A DNA stretch of 64,000 nucleotides, taken from assembly GCA_017527415.1 (NCBI GenBank), contig JAFXQA010000012.1, positions 62,001 to 126,000 on the forward strand, given 5' to 3'. The translations under genes were made by a program, and so were the position numbers. Below, one piece after another: positions 1 to 9,189 of this stretch (the first letter of the stretch is position 1; each line of letters opens with the position of its first letter). The stretch is from Bacteroidales bacterium (GTDB lineage Bacteria; Bacteroidota; Bacteroidia; Bacteroidales; UBA932). The notes beneath the pieces are model-generated. The model saw only the letters and a list, made by a program, of their open reading frames with translations. It did not search any database and was not told where the DNA came from.

Positions 1-228
1 GCCGCCCTGGAGCAGCGTCTGGCGGAACATGATTCGCTGAATGTCGTGGAAGTGTATATCTACAAGTTCTCCGGCCGCGCCCGCAATTATAAGGGAACCG
101 TCACCATCGACGACATGTACGTGTCCATCACCCCTGCGGTCGAAGTCGTTGCGATGGACTACAAGAAGGAAGGTGTCCTGAAGTCCACGGGCCGCCTGAT
201 TCCCGGCTACTCGGCTTTGTTTGAATAG
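1..228 (+). CDS. C-terminal part of an unrecognised protein
   Basis: The reading frame is open from the left edge and stops at 226-228, so only the last 75 residues are visible; the true start lies outside the window. The segment has alternating hydrophobic residues (VVEVYIYKFSG, VTIDDMYVSITPAVEVVAM) that suggest a small beta-rich domain, and no signal peptide or catalytic motif can be judged. I do not recognise the family. A pair of inverted-repeat hairpins begins only 5 bases after the stop. Confidence 0.6.
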   Translation, partial: AALEQRLAEHDSLNVVEVYIYKFSGRARNYKGTVTIDDMYVSITPAVEVVAMDYKKEGVLKSTGRLIPGYSALFE

Positions 229-233
229 CCTGA

Positions 234-345
234 TGGGGAAGGTGGAATTTTCTGGCCGGGACCTTCCCCACGATTATGGCCTTGCAGGGCTCTGGGATGC
301 AATATTGCTGGGGAAGGTCTGCCATCTAAAAAGCCACCTTCCCCA
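234..345. repeat. Paired GGGGAAGG hairpins, copy 1
   Basis: Two consecutive stem-loops use the same 10-bp stem: TGGGGAAGGT at 234-243 pairs with ACCTTCCCCA at 261-270, and the same left arm at 309-318 pairs with 336-345. The loops (17 nt each) are unrelated. There is no T-tract typical of a terminator. The same stem word, with arms swapped, occurs at 11415-11499, so this is a dispersed element. It lies 3' of the partial gene. Confidence 0.8.
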
Positions 346-422
346 ATCATTAGTAATGACGGCCGTCTGTCCACTTTTGTTAATCATTATAAATAAGGAT
401 TGCTAAAGCAGACCGGTTTAGC

Positions 423-430
423 TAAATTTG
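423..430 (+). promoter_or_regulatory. -7 promoter element (TAAATTTG)
   Basis: Matches the Bacteroidota -7 consensus TAnnTTTG. It ends only 4 bases before the GTG at 435, implying a leaderless or nearly leaderless transcript, or a later start at the ATG at 489. Confidence 0.5.
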
Positions 431-434
431 TAAC

Positions 435-1529
435 GTGGACAGGTATAAGATAATAAGACCCGCGACTAACGAGTCGTTCGCCGATGCAATGGCGAGCGTC
501 CTTTCCGGCCTCTCTGACCATCTGACCGCGGAAAAGGCCCAGGGCCGTGAACTGGTGTTCGTGCGCTTCTTCCTCAGCGACGCACAGAACCAGGCCCCCG
601 CACTGCGTCAGGCCTTGGAGGGGGATGACTATCGGACGGGCAATGCAGGCCCTGGCGGCTCCTTGCGGGACACAGAAGGGCCCTTTGCTTGGCGTGGAGG
701 GAATTGCGGAGAGCTATATGCGATTATTGAGCAGCCACCCCTGGACGGTAGCCGGATCGCGGCGCTGGTCTGGACCTCGGCCCAGGCCGACCGCTACCTC
801 TTTCACAGCCTCCGCCTCACCGAAGAAGAAGCTGCCGGCAAAAGCAGCTATGAACAGAGCCGCCTCCTCTTCGACAAATATCTCTGCATCATCCGGCCCC
901 TTGGCCTCGACCTCAAGACCCACTGCATCCGCACCTGGATATACGTCCGGGACATAGACTCCAACTACGCCGGCCTGGTAAAGGCCCGCAACGATGTTTT
1001 TACGGAAGAAGGCCTCAGCCACGACACCCACTACATCGCCAGCACCGGCATCGGCGGCGCCAATGAAGTGCGCTCTGCCGTGGTGGCGATAGATTTCTTG
1101 ACGGCTCCGAGCATAGTGGAGGAAGACAAGACATACCTGAAGGCGTTGAGCCACCTGAGTCCCACCCACGTTTATGGCGTGGCGTTCGAACGCGGTGTCC
1201 GCGTGAAGGACCATATCTTCATCAGCGGCACAGCCAGCATAGACCACAAGGGCCGTATCCTTCACGAGGGCGATGTGCTTGCCCAGGCCGACCGCCTGCT
1301 GGAAAATATCCGAGCCCTGCTGGCCGAAGGTGGACTTGCCGGCCATGCCTTTGTCCCTTACTTTATAATCTACCTCCGGGACATCGCGGACTACGCCAAG
1401 GTCGACGCCTACATGCAGACCCGCTTCCCGGACACGCCGCGCATCATCCTGGAGGCACGCGTCTGCCGCCCCGGCTGGCTGATAGAAATGGAATGCGAGG
1501 CTAGCGGTTGTCTATCAGCTGTACGGTAG
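435..1529 (+). CDS. RidA/YjgF-like protein, chorismatase-like architecture
   Basis: 364 residues from a GTG start; an internal ATG at 489 is the alternative. The C-terminal third (about 245-355) reads like a RidA/YjgF domain, with VKDHIFISGTASID and VPYFIIYLRDIADY, and ends in the family-like [17 protein letters not shown]. The middle (about 150-215) has the RTWIYVRDID...KARNDVF pattern seen in FkbO/Hyg5-type chorismatases, which are built from two RidA-like folds. RidA proteins usually have about 130 residues, so this is a two-domain relative. Substrate is unknown; an imine/enamine deaminase or a chorismate-derived substrate are both open. The end overlaps the convergent beta-helix gene by 29 bases. 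Confidence 0.7.
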   Translation: MDRYKIIRPATNESFADAMASVLSGLSDHLTAEKAQGRELVFVRFFLSDAQNQAPALRQALEGDDYRTGNAGPGGSLRDTEGPFAWRGGNCGELYAIIEQPPLDGSRIAALVWTSAQADRYLFHSLRLTEEEAAGKSSYEQSRLLFDKYLCIIRPLGLDLKTHCIRTWIYVRDIDSNYAGLVKARNDVFTEEGLSHDTHYIASTGIGGANEVRSAVVAIDFLTAPSIVEEDKTYLKALSHLSPTHVYGVAFERGVRVKDHIFISGTASIDHKGRILHEGDVLAQADRLLENIRALLAEGGLAGHAFVPYFIIYLRDIADYAKVDAYMQTRFPDTPRIILEARVCRPGWLIEMECEASGCLSAVR

Positions 1530-2889
1530 CTTCGGGGACACCGAGAACCTTCACCGGGCGGCCGGCGGTGCACACCACACGCGAAAGATCATCCGCCTCC
1601 ACGCCGACCATCCTCACCACGGTAGTATCATACACCATCCCCTCCGTATCCAGCGCATGCAGCATGCGGATCTCGCTGCTGCCGATGCGCGAATCCTTTA
1701 GGATGATGCTGTCCACCGGGGTGCGGCTTTGAATCAAAGCAGGTATCTCGTTAAGCACCTGCACCCTCTCGAACACGATGTTGCTCTGCACGGGGATCTC
1801 CGCGTAGGGGTAGAAACTGCGGGAGTACTGGTCGTGGTCGAAGTGCAGGCAGAGAGCCACCTTGCGCTTCTTCTCCAGCCGGATGTCCCGGAAGACCACG
1901 TTCCGCACGCCGCAACTGTGGCAGACGCCCCGGTCCTGGCTCATAGTCCAGGTGATGCCGTCCGGGTAGGTAACGGTTCCAGAAAGGTGCTCAGGCCGGC
2001 AGGTGGAAACGTAGTTCACCTTCACCTTGGGGCCGTTGGAACGGTAGATGCGCCCGTCGCAGACCACGGCATCTCCCGAAGACTGTATGTCCATGCCGGG
2101 TTTCCAGTCGCGCCAGCCGCCGGCGAGGATGCGGGCGAAGAAGCCGGTGGTGCCGTTGGCAGGATCGTCCAGGTCGGTGCAGTCATCGATCAGTCCGTTC
2201 TCTATCCAGCCCAGCTCGGGGTTGGAGGTGGTGTAGTCGTGGGCGTTGAGGGCGATGGGGTCGTCGTAGGTGCGGAACACGCCGTGACGGACGACGAAGT
2301 TCTTGCCGGGGCCGAAGTGGACCGCATCCTTCATGCCCTCGACGTGCACGTTCTCCACCACCGCGTTCTCGAAGGTGCAGATCTGGATGGCGAAGTCGTT
2401 CGGGGGCAGGTCGAGGAAGGTGTAGCCATCCAGCACCAGGTTCCGCACGTAGAAGAAGCCGGTGTGGCAGCACATGCCCACGATGGTGGGGATGTCTACA
2501 GGGCGGCCTCTGCCAGCATCGATGCCGTTGGCCTTGAGCTGCAGGCCCCTGATGCAGATGTTCTCATTGAACTCGCGGGTGAGTGCGCCTCGGTTCAGCA
2601 GCACGAAGCGCGCGGCGGTGCCTTCTGCGTCTTCAGCGCGGCTTAGGATGGCGCCGGGCGCGAATTTCAGGTCGGTGCCGGAATCCAGGAAGATGGTGCG
2701 GCAGAGCCTGTACTCGCCCGGTTTGCGTACGCGGATGCGCCCGCCGCCGTCCAGACAGCGCTGGAAGGCCTCGGAATTGGCCTCAGGGGTGTTCTCGGGC
2801 AGGAAGCCGAAGGTGTCGGCGTATTTGGTGTGCGTGCATGCGGCGAGGGTGCATGCGAGCGCGACTGAAAGGATGTGCTTGATTCTCAT
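1501..2889 (-). CDS. Right-handed beta-helix lipoprotein (pectate-lyase superfamily fold)
   Basis: 462 residues. The ATG at 2889 is chosen because it opens a clear lipoprotein signal peptide ([18 protein letters not shown], lipobox LAAC) and follows a -7 element by 5 bases; the frame stays open upstream but is not needed. After the signal, [23 protein letters not shown] and repeated short strand patterns ([34 protein letters not shown]) are typical of parallel beta-helix polysaccharide lyases/GH28-like proteins. I do not see a full GH28 catalytic set, so the enzyme class is left open. Probably exported and lipid-anchored, acting on glycans. Confidence 0.75.
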   Translation of the reverse strand: MRIKHILSVALACTLAACTHTKYADTFGFLPENTPEANSEAFQRCLDGGGRIRVRKPGEYRLCRTIFLDSGTDLKFAPGAILSRAEDAEGTAARFVLLNRGALTREFNENICIRGLQLKANGIDAGRGRPVDIPTIVGMCCHTGFFYVRNLVLDGYTFLDLPPNDFAIQICTFENAVVENVHVEGMKDAVHFGPGKNFVVRHGVFRTYDDPIALNAHDYTTSNPELGWIENGLIDDCTDLDDPANGTTGFFARILAGGWRDWKPGMDIQSSGDAVVCDGRIYRSNGPKVKVNYVSTCRPEHLSGTVTYPDGITWTMSQDRGVCHSCGVRNVVFRDIRLEKKRKVALCLHFDHDQYSRSFYPYAEIPVQSNIVFERVQVLNEIPALIQSRTPVDSIILKDSRIGSSEIRMLHALDTEGMVYDTTVVRMVGVEADDLSRVVCTAGRPVKVLGVPEATVQLIDNR

Positions 2890-2894
2890 ATTTA

Positions 2895-2902
2895 CAAAGA
2901 TA
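2895..2902 (-). promoter_or_regulatory. -7 promoter element (TATCTTTG), beta-helix gene
   Basis: On the minus strand TATCTTTG is followed by TAAAT and the ATG at 2889. It forms a divergent pair with the pgk element 16 bases away. Confidence 0.6.
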
Positions 2903-2918
2903 GTAAGGATTTTTTTAC

Positions 2919-2926
2919 TAAATTTG
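2919..2926 (+). promoter_or_regulatory. -7 promoter element (TAAATTTG), pgk
   Basis: TAAATTTG on the plus strand after a run of six T, 30 bases before the pgk ATG. Divergent from the beta-helix promoter. Confidence 0.6.
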
Positions 2927-2956
2927 CGCACGGAAAAATCGATACTACAAAATATT

Positions 2957-4207
2957 ATGCAACACATTGATTCTTACGATTTCACCGGCAAAAAAGCTAT
3001 TGTCCGCGTTGATTTCAATGTCCCCCTTAACGAAAACTTCGAAATTACCGACGATACCCGCATCCGTCGCGCTATCCCTACCCTTAAGAAGGTGCTCGCC
3101 GGCGGCGGTTCGCTGATTATCATGAGCCATCTCGGCCGTCCCAAGAAGGTGGAAGCCAAATTCTCCCTCAAGCACATCGTCGCCCATGTGAGCGAATGCC
3201 TCGGAGTGCCCGTGCAGTTTGCAGATGACTGCCAGACCGCCGACGCACAGGCCGCCGCCCTCAAGCCGGGCGAGGCCCTGCTTCTCGAGAACCTTCGCTT
3301 CTATGCAGAGGAGGAAGGCAAGCCACGCGGGCTCGCAGAGGATGCCACCGACGAGGAGAAAGCCGCTGCCAAGAAGGCCGTGAAGGCTTCCCAGAAGGAA
3401 TTCACCAAGAAGCTGGCTTCATATGCCGACTGCTACATAAACGATGCATTCGGCACCGCACACCGCGCACATGCTTCCACCGCCCTGATCGCCGAGTACT
3501 TCCCGAACGACAAGATGTTCGGTTATCTGATGGAAGGCGAGATCAAAGCCATCGACAACGTGCTCAAGAACGCCAGGCGCCCCTTCACCGCAATCATCGG
3601 CGGCAGCAAGGTTTCCTCCAAACTCGCGGTTCTGGAGAACCTTCTCCCCAAGGTGGATAACCTCATCATCGGCGGTGGTATGGGATATACCTTCATCAAG
3701 GCCATGGGCGGAACCATAGGCAACTCCCTCCACGAGGATGACCTCATTCCTCAGGCACAGGACATCATGGCCCGTGCCAAGGAACTCGGAGTGAACCTTT
3801 CCGTTTCTGTTGAGACTGTGGTCGCCCAGGAATTCAGCAATGATGCCGCCCACAAGACCGTTCCTTCCATGGAGATCCCCGAAGGATGGGAAGGAATGGA
3901 TGCAGGAGCTGCTTCGCTGAAGAAGTGGAAGGATATCATCCTCGGTTCCAAGACCATCCTCTGGAACGGTCCTGTCGGAGTATTCGAGATGCCGACATTC
4001 GCCAAGGGTACTCTCCAGATTGCCGAGTATCTGGCCGAGGCGACTGCAAACGGCTCCTACACCCTCGTGGGTGGCGGTGATTCCGTTGCTGCGGTTACCC
4101 AGATGGGCTATGCCGATAAGGTGAGCTATGTTTCCACAGGCGGCGGCGCAATGCTCGAGGCCATCGAGGGCAAGGACCTTCCCGGCATCGCAGCGGTGCG
4201 TGACTAA
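2957..4207 (+). CDS. pgk: Phosphoglycerate kinase
   Basis: 416 residues, normal length. Converts 1,3-bisphosphoglycerate + ADP to 3-phosphoglycerate + ATP in cytosolic glycolysis. Visible signatures: RVDFNVPL near the N terminus (about 17-24), [44 protein letters not shown] and the C-terminal nucleotide loop GGGDSVAAV. The ATG at 2957 is chosen because it gives the family N terminus; the frame is open far upstream only as antisense of the beta-helix gene. Monocistronic: own promoter upstream and a hairpin downstream. Confidence 0.97.
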   Translation: MQHIDSYDFTGKKAIVRVDFNVPLNENFEITDDTRIRRAIPTLKKVLAGGGSLIIMSHLGRPKKVEAKFSLKHIVAHVSECLGVPVQFADDCQTADAQAAALKPGEALLLENLRFYAEEEGKPRGLAEDATDEEKAAAKKAVKASQKEFTKKLASYADCYINDAFGTAHRAHASTALIAEYFPNDKMFGYLMEGEIKAIDNVLKNARRPFTAIIGGSKVSSKLAVLENLLPKVDNLIIGGGMGYTFIKAMGGTIGNSLHEDDLIPQAQDIMARAKELGVNLSVSVETVVAQEFSNDAAHKTVPSMEIPEGWEGMDAGAASLKKWKDIILGSKTILWNGPVGVFEMPTFAKGTLQIAEYLAEATANGSYTLVGGGDSVAAVTQMGYADKVSYVSTGGGAMLEAIEGKDLPGIAAVRD

Positions 4208-4251
4208 TTTTTAGGCGTGATTGGTAAATTGTTGATTACCAGCGCTTTATT

Positions 4252-4286
4252 CAAAACGGGTCGCCAAAATCTGGCGACCTGTTTTG
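4252..4286 (+). terminator. Hairpin after pgk
   Basis: A 14-bp stem with one G.U position (4252-4265 with 4273-4286) around a 7-nt AAAATCT loop. Only a weak T-run is inside the right arm, so it may act as a terminator or 3' stabiliser. A smaller hairpin (GGTAA/TTACC, 4222-4239) precedes it. Confidence 0.55.
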
Positions 4287-4344
4287 GTTATCGGTTGATT
4301 GACAGGCAGTTGCTGGTAACTGCTGATTATTCGCCGGGTTTTAG

Positions 4345-4352
4345 TATCTTTG
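4345..4352 (+). promoter_or_regulatory. -7 promoter element (TATCTTTG)
   Basis: Precedes the GIN-domain lipoprotein ATG at 4374 by 21 bases; likely drives that gene and the methyltransferase behind it. Confidence 0.6.
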
Positions 4353-4373
4353 CAGAAACAAAGCCTTATGATT

Positions 4374-5132
4374 ATGAAACATCTATTGTATGTTGCATCA
4401 TTAATAGCCCTCACATCGTGCACTTTGAATATCAACTTCAAGCACGAAATCGGTAACGGCACCTCGGTGGAGACAGCCATCGAAACGGGGGACTTCAACT
4501 CCATATCCTCCAGCTGCTCGATAGATGTCCATTATAGCCAGCAGGCCGGGAAGCAGTCGGTCACCCTCACCTGCGACGAGAATCTTGTAGAATTCTTCGA
4601 TATCCGGGTGGAAGATGGCACTCTCGTGGTGGATACCAAGAGTGGCGTCAGCATCTCCACGAGGGTGAAAACATTCGTTACCGTATCCTCCCCGAAGCTT
4701 GACGGCGCATTTGCATCCGGTTCCGGTGATATAGAGATTTCCGGCCCCCTGACTACGGATGGTGATTTTACCTTCAAGACAAGCGGCAGCGGCGATATCG
4801 ATGCGGAGGGCCTGGTCGTATGCAAAGGGTTCAGCGCAAGCACCAGCGGATACGGCAGTATCGATGTCGACGGTGTGCAGGCGCAGGCTGCATCCTTCAA
4901 GAGCACCGGCAGCGGGGATATCGATGTCGAGAGCCTGAAGGCGGAGGATGTTTCGGTGAGGATGAGCGGCAGCGGAGATATTTCCCTGCATTGCAACGGC
5001 GCAGGCTACATCGACGCCAACCTCAGCGGCAGCGGAGATCTGAACCTCAGCGGCAGCGCACGTTCGGTCATTAGCAACACAAGCGGCAGCGGCCGTGTCA
5101 GATCCGGCAACCTGACAATTATCAGAGAATAA
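4374..5132 (+). CDS. DUF2807 (GIN, adhesin-head-like) lipoprotein
   Basis: 252 residues from the ATG at 4374 (an ATG two codons earlier is possible). Lipoprotein signal MKHLLYVASLIALTSC, lipobox LTSC. The rest consists of repeated beta strands carrying the word GSGDI(D/E/S) at least five times (ASGSGDIEI, SGSGDIDA, STGSGDIDV, MSGSGDISL, LSGSGDLNL), the hallmark of the DUF2807 'GIN' domain, which folds as a beta solenoid. Proteins of this family are cell-envelope proteins of unknown exact role. The next gene starts 2 bases after the stop, so they are probably co-transcribed although functionally unrelated. Confidence 0.85.
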   Translation: MKHLLYVASLIALTSCTLNINFKHEIGNGTSVETAIETGDFNSISSSCSIDVHYSQQAGKQSVTLTCDENLVEFFDIRVEDGTLVVDTKSGVSISTRVKTFVTVSSPKLDGAFASGSGDIEISGPLTTDGDFTFKTSGSGDIDAEGLVVCKGFSASTSGYGSIDVDGVQAQAASFKSTGSGDIDVESLKAEDVSVRMSGSGDISLHCNGAGYIDANLSGSGDLNLSGSARSVISNTSGSGRVRSGNLTIIRE

Positions 5133-5134
5133 TT

Positions 5135-6103
5135 ATGGTAGAGTTCCCCGGGAAACAGTGGAAAGATTATGAGCTGCTGGATAGCGGCTGCGGCGAGAAG
5201 CTGGAGCGTTTCGGCTCCGTGGTGATGGCCCGTCCCGAGCCTAAAGCGCTTTGGGGCAGGAGTATGCCGGAAGCGGAATGGCGGCGGCTCGCGCATTTTT
5301 CCTTCAAGCTGGCCAGCGCCCAGAACGCCGGCCGGGATGCCGGAAAGGGCGGGAAGAGTGCCGGTTCCGGGGCGATCGAGGACCGTGGCACCTGGGAGCG
5401 CCATAAAAAGGCGGATGACCAGTGGTATATCCGCTATGCCGAGCAGCCCGACGGCCCGCAGTTCCGTCTACGCCTTGGCCTGACAGCCTTCAAGCACGTG
5501 GGCGTCTTCCCCGAGCAGGCCCCGAACTGGGAGTTTATCTACCGGCAGGTGAAACGATTGGAAGGCGCTGCCCCCGCCACCCAGGCACAAGCGGGCACCC
5601 GCCCCAAAGTCCTGAACCTCTTCGCATACACCGGGGGCGCATCGCTTGCGGCAAAGGCGGCCGGTGCGGACGTCACCCATCTCGACAGCATCAAGCAGGT
5701 CGTTACCTGGGCACGCGGGAATATGGAAGCCAGCGGCCTGGACGGCATCCGTTGGATTGTGGAGGATGCGATGAAATTCGTGCAGCGCGAAGAACGCCGC
5801 GGCAACCTCTACGACGGCATCATACTGGATCCCCCCGCCTACGGGCACGGGCCGAACGGAGAAAAATGGAAGTTGGACGACAGCCTCTTCGGCCTGCTGA
5901 AGAGCGTTTCGCACATCTTGAAGCCGCAGAATTCTTTTATGGTGCTCAACCTCTACTCAAACGGCTATTCCGCTGCACTCGGCGAAACCCTCGTGCGCGA
6001 GGCATTCGGGGTCACAGAGGGTCTTACCAGCGGCGAACTGGCCTTGAACGACCGTTTCGGCAAGGTCCTGCCCCTGAGTATTTACGTCCGGCTGGAGAGG
6101 TAG
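5135..6103 (+). CDS. Class I SAM-dependent methyltransferase, RlmI/RlmK-like
   Basis: 322 residues. The SAM-binding core shows LNLFAYTGGASLAAKAAGADVTHLD (motif I and following Asp), and the catalytic-loop motif LDPPAYGHG, as in the RlmI/RlmK family of 23S rRNA methyltransferases. The protein lacks the N-terminal PUA domain of E. coli RlmI and instead has a short N-terminal beta region with KALW and FSFKLAS. RNA is the likely substrate, but the modified base cannot be read from the sequence. It begins 2 bases after the GIN lipoprotein and ends convergent with the DUF2723 gene, 4 bases away. Confidence 0.85.
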   Translation: MVEFPGKQWKDYELLDSGCGEKLERFGSVVMARPEPKALWGRSMPEAEWRRLAHFSFKLASAQNAGRDAGKGGKSAGSGAIEDRGTWERHKKADDQWYIRYAEQPDGPQFRLRLGLTAFKHVGVFPEQAPNWEFIYRQVKRLEGAAPATQAQAGTRPKVLNLFAYTGGASLAAKAAGADVTHLDSIKQVVTWARGNMEASGLDGIRWIVEDAMKFVQREERRGNLYDGIILDPPAYGHGPNGEKWKLDDSLFGLLKSVSHILKPQNSFMVLNLYSNGYSAALGETLVREAFGVTEGLTSGELALNDRFGKVLPLSIYVRLER

Positions 6104-6107
6104 GCGG

Positions 6108-9100
6108 TTATTTTTCCGTAGCACTGCTGATCAAGTCGGTAAGGCCCTTCTCGACCTGCTCTCCAAGATCTTTATCACCCGCGGCTTTCAGTACATCGGC
6201 CAGGTAGTAGATGTAGTTGCCGCACAGTTCGAATTCCTCCTGGGCGAATGAATAGAACTGCAGATAGAACGCTGCTGATGAAAGCACTTCATCGGCATAT
6301 TTGACCGCAAGGGCACGTCCCTTTTCCGGCTGTCCCAATTTGTAATAAAGATCTGCGGTCTTCACCACCATGTAGTCATTGCCGCTGAATCCTATGGGGA
6401 TTGCACATGTGGGGAAGTTGACCATTGCAGCTTCGCTTTGGTCCAGCATTTCCAGCGCCCTCTCCGGCTGCCCGGCCGCAATAAAGGCATTTGCGCAGTT
6501 TACGTGCAGATTGCGGATTCCCATCACAGCCAGGAAGGTGTAGCAGTTCTGGTAGTCCACGAACCAGCCGGGAGTCTTCAGGGCATCGAAAGAATACACT
6601 TCCGTCATGTAGTGATACAGTTCATCGGGATCCACGATGCCGAAGGAACTGGAAGACGGTTTGTTCTTGAAAGGCACCAGTTTGGCAGAGAATCCATCGC
6701 TCATCAGGTATTCCTTGATGCCGATATTCAGGTCTCCGCCGTTGCTGAGCATATTCAAAGGCCTGTCCCACTGGTAATTGGAAAGAAAGTCCAGCATGAA
6801 CAGTTCGGGTTTGGTCAGGAAATCCTTGCTGGCGGGAATCTCCAATATGATGGTATCCTGCATCCTGTCGGCCATGGTCTCGGAAACAATTCCGCTCGCG
6901 AGGGCGTTTTTCTTGTTGACAGGAACGGATATCTTGCGCGAAGCGATATAATCATATCGCCTGCCGGAACTCATCTGCACCTTCACCTGAGGGTGCTTGA
7001 AGAGTTTCATCACATCGGATATGCTCATCACCCGGTTGCGCTGGTCGTAGACGGGAACATATTCGTTGGTGCCGTAGAGATACTGCTCCGGGCCTACCGT
7101 AAGAGGCAGCGGTTTGCTTTCGTTGCACGCCCACTTCATCTGGTCGATATGCCAGTCGGTGCCAAGGAGAGATGTGTTGGCGATGCGAACATCCGTGCGG
7201 ACATTCTCTACCTCCTGGGCATACCAGAGAGGGAAGGTGTCGTTATCGCCATGGGTCACAAGGATGCCCTGGGGACCGACAGATTTGAGGTAGTTGGCTC
7301 CAAGTTCCGGAGCGGTGCGGCGGTTGCTGCGGTCGTGGTCGTCCCAGTTTTCGGCGGCCATCAATGCAGGTACGCACAGGCAGACCGCGGTGAGGAATGC
7401 TCCCAGGGCGGTACTGAACCTGCCATGCAGGGTTTCGTTCAGCAACTCATACAGCCCGAGCATCCCGAGCCCTATCCATACGGTAAAGAAATAGAAGGAT
7501 CCCGCGAATGCATAATCCCTTTCGCGTACCTGGAACGGCGGCATGTTCAGGTAGATGACCACGGCTATGCCTGTCATAAAGAACATGAGGAAGTTCAGCC
7601 AGCATCCGCGCTTGTCGCGTCCGTACTGGAAGAAGAGTCCGATGATGCCCAGGATGAACGGGAGGAAATAGTAGTGGTTCTTGCCTTTGTTGTCGGCCAG
7701 GAGGGAAGGCGCATTGCTCTGGTCGCCCAGTCGCCAGTCGTCGATGAACTTAACACCGCTTTCCCAGTTGCCGATGAAGATGTTTCCGGGGGTGGGGCTG
7801 TGCACGTCATTCTGGCGTCCGACAAAATTCCACATGAAATATCGCCAGTACATCCACCCAAGCTGGAAATCAAAGAAGTAGGCCAGGTTTGCGCCCATGG
7901 TGGGCTTGGGAGATGCGGCTCCCTTTATCTTCTTGCCCTTGCCCTGCGTGTATATCTTGTATACATCTTTGCTCTGGGCATCTACGCCGCTCCACATGCG
8001 TGGGAACAGCATCTTGCCGGAGGCATCATATTTCGCTTCGCCGGGGCCGTCAACTTTCTTATACTTTCCGTCGAGAGGTGCCCAGTACTTGGTTTCCTTT
8101 ACATCGAAGGGGGCATCATAGTACTGCCCGTATATCAGGGGAGTGCTGCCGTACTGCTCGCGGGTGAGGTATCGCACGAGGGTAAAAGCGTTGTCCGGCT
8201 GATACTCGTTGGTGGGAGTCTTTGCGCAGGAGCGGATAATGTCTATGCTGAAGATGGAGAACCCGATGATGATGGTGGTGAGGCACAGCAGGGCTGTGTT
8301 CCAGAAAACCTTGCCCTTGTCGAGGGTGCGGAAAAGCCCCCAGAAGCAGAGCCCGAGGATGGCGGCCAGGAAGAAGGCTGCGCCGCTGTTGTACGGCAGC
8401 CCCAGCACGTTCACGAAGAAGAGGTCGACGTATGCGGCAACCTTGGGAAGCCATGGGATAACCATGAAGACCAGGATCCCGAGGATTGCTCCGCCGATAA
8501 CCAGAATCTTGAAGAGTTCCTTGAAAGAGAAAGGCTCATCTTCGCGTGTGCGGTAATAGTACATGAACACCAGGGCGGGGATCATGAGCAGGTTGAGCAG
8601 ATGGATTCCTATACTGAGACCCATCAGGAAGGCTATCAGCACTATCCAGCGGTTGGCATGGGGTTCATCCGCCCGGTCGTACCACTTGGTCATGATCCAG
8701 AAAACGAGGGCCGTGACCAGCGAACTCATGGCGTACACTTCGCCCTCCACAGCGGAGAACCAGAAAGTGTCGGAGAAGCAATACGCTAAGGATCCGACGA
8801 GACCTGCTCCTATGATGGCGAGGGCGCGGCCGGTGTTTATCGAACCTTTGACCATGCGTTTGGCAAACCAGACGATGGTGAGGTAGAGGAAGAGGATGGT
8901 GAGGGCGGAACACAGCGCGCTCATGGCATTCACCAGCACGGCGGCGTGCATGTTGTCGCCAAAGAGGGTGAAGATGCGGGCGATTAGCTGGAAGGTGGGG
9001 TTTCCCGGAGGATGCCCGACCTCGAGTTTGTATGAAGATGCGATGAACTCGCCGCAGTCCCAGAATGATGCAGTGGGTTCTATTGTGCTCAGATATGTGA

Positions 9101-9167
9101 ACGCGGATACCACGAAAGCGAATGCCGCGGCAATCCTGTTCCACAAATTGAATTTGTTTTCCGTCAT
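6108..9167 (-). CDS. DUF2723 polytopic membrane protein with C-terminal TPR-like region
   Basis: 1019 residues. The N-terminal half has about a dozen hydrophobic segments and the DUF2723 signature after the first one: TIEPTASFWDCGEFIASSYKLEVGHPPGNPTF, split around the acidic residues typical of GT-C glycosyltransferases such as protein O-mannosyltransferases. The C-terminal 350 residues are soluble, ending in helical repeats (AFIAAGQPERALEMLDQSE, ADLYYKLGQPEKGRALAVKYADE) that look like TPRs. Family members are proposed to glycosylate exported proteins in Bacteroidota, which is inference here. It has its own -7 element in the 22-base gap after yidD. Confidence 0.85.
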   Translation of the reverse strand: MTENKFNLWNRIAAAFAFVVSAFTYLSTIEPTASFWDCGEFIASSYKLEVGHPPGNPTFQLIARIFTLFGDNMHAAVLVNAMSALCSALTILFLYLTIVWFAKRMVKGSINTGRALAIIGAGLVGSLAYCFSDTFWFSAVEGEVYAMSSLVTALVFWIMTKWYDRADEPHANRWIVLIAFLMGLSIGIHLLNLLMIPALVFMYYYRTREDEPFSFKELFKILVIGGAILGILVFMVIPWLPKVAAYVDLFFVNVLGLPYNSGAAFFLAAILGLCFWGLFRTLDKGKVFWNTALLCLTTIIIGFSIFSIDIIRSCAKTPTNEYQPDNAFTLVRYLTREQYGSTPLIYGQYYDAPFDVKETKYWAPLDGKYKKVDGPGEAKYDASGKMLFPRMWSGVDAQSKDVYKIYTQGKGKKIKGAASPKPTMGANLAYFFDFQLGWMYWRYFMWNFVGRQNDVHSPTPGNIFIGNWESGVKFIDDWRLGDQSNAPSLLADNKGKNHYYFLPFILGIIGLFFQYGRDKRGCWLNFLMFFMTGIAVVIYLNMPPFQVRERDYAFAGSFYFFTVWIGLGMLGLYELLNETLHGRFSTALGAFLTAVCLCVPALMAAENWDDHDRSNRRTAPELGANYLKSVGPQGILVTHGDNDTFPLWYAQEVENVRTDVRIANTSLLGTDWHIDQMKWACNESKPLPLTVGPEQYLYGTNEYVPVYDQRNRVMSISDVMKLFKHPQVKVQMSSGRRYDYIASRKISVPVNKKNALASGIVSETMADRMQDTIILEIPASKDFLTKPELFMLDFLSNYQWDRPLNMLSNGGDLNIGIKEYLMSDGFSAKLVPFKNKPSSSSFGIVDPDELYHYMTEVYSFDALKTPGWFVDYQNCYTFLAVMGIRNLHVNCANAFIAAGQPERALEMLDQSEAAMVNFPTCAIPIGFSGNDYMVVKTADLYYKLGQPEKGRALAVKYADEVLSSAAFYLQFYSFAQEEFELCGNYIYYLADVLKAAGDKDLGEQVEKGLTDLISSATEK

Positions 9168-9173
9168 AACTTA

Positions 9174-9181
9174 CAAAGATA
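9174..9181 (-). promoter_or_regulatory. -7 promoter element (TATCTTTG), DUF2723 gene
   Basis: TATCTTTG on the minus strand, 6 bases before the ATG at 9167, within the gap behind yidD. Confidence 0.6.
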
Positions 9182-9189
9182 GGAAAAAA

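Noticed and set aside
1729..2646. Long open frame on the plus strand across the beta-helix gene
   Set aside because: It is the shadow of a GC-rich gene read in another frame; it has Val/Ala/Asp/His-rich low-complexity sequence, no start signal and no family resemblance.
4660..5120. DNA tandem repeat in the GIN-domain gene
   Set aside because: The GSGDI periodicity is the normal protein repeat of the DUF2807 fold, with diverged DNA.
6438..8789. 783-codon open frame antisense to the DUF2723 gene
   Set aside because: Composition is that of reverse-strand shadow; the DUF2723 frame on the minus strand has clear motifs and a promoter.
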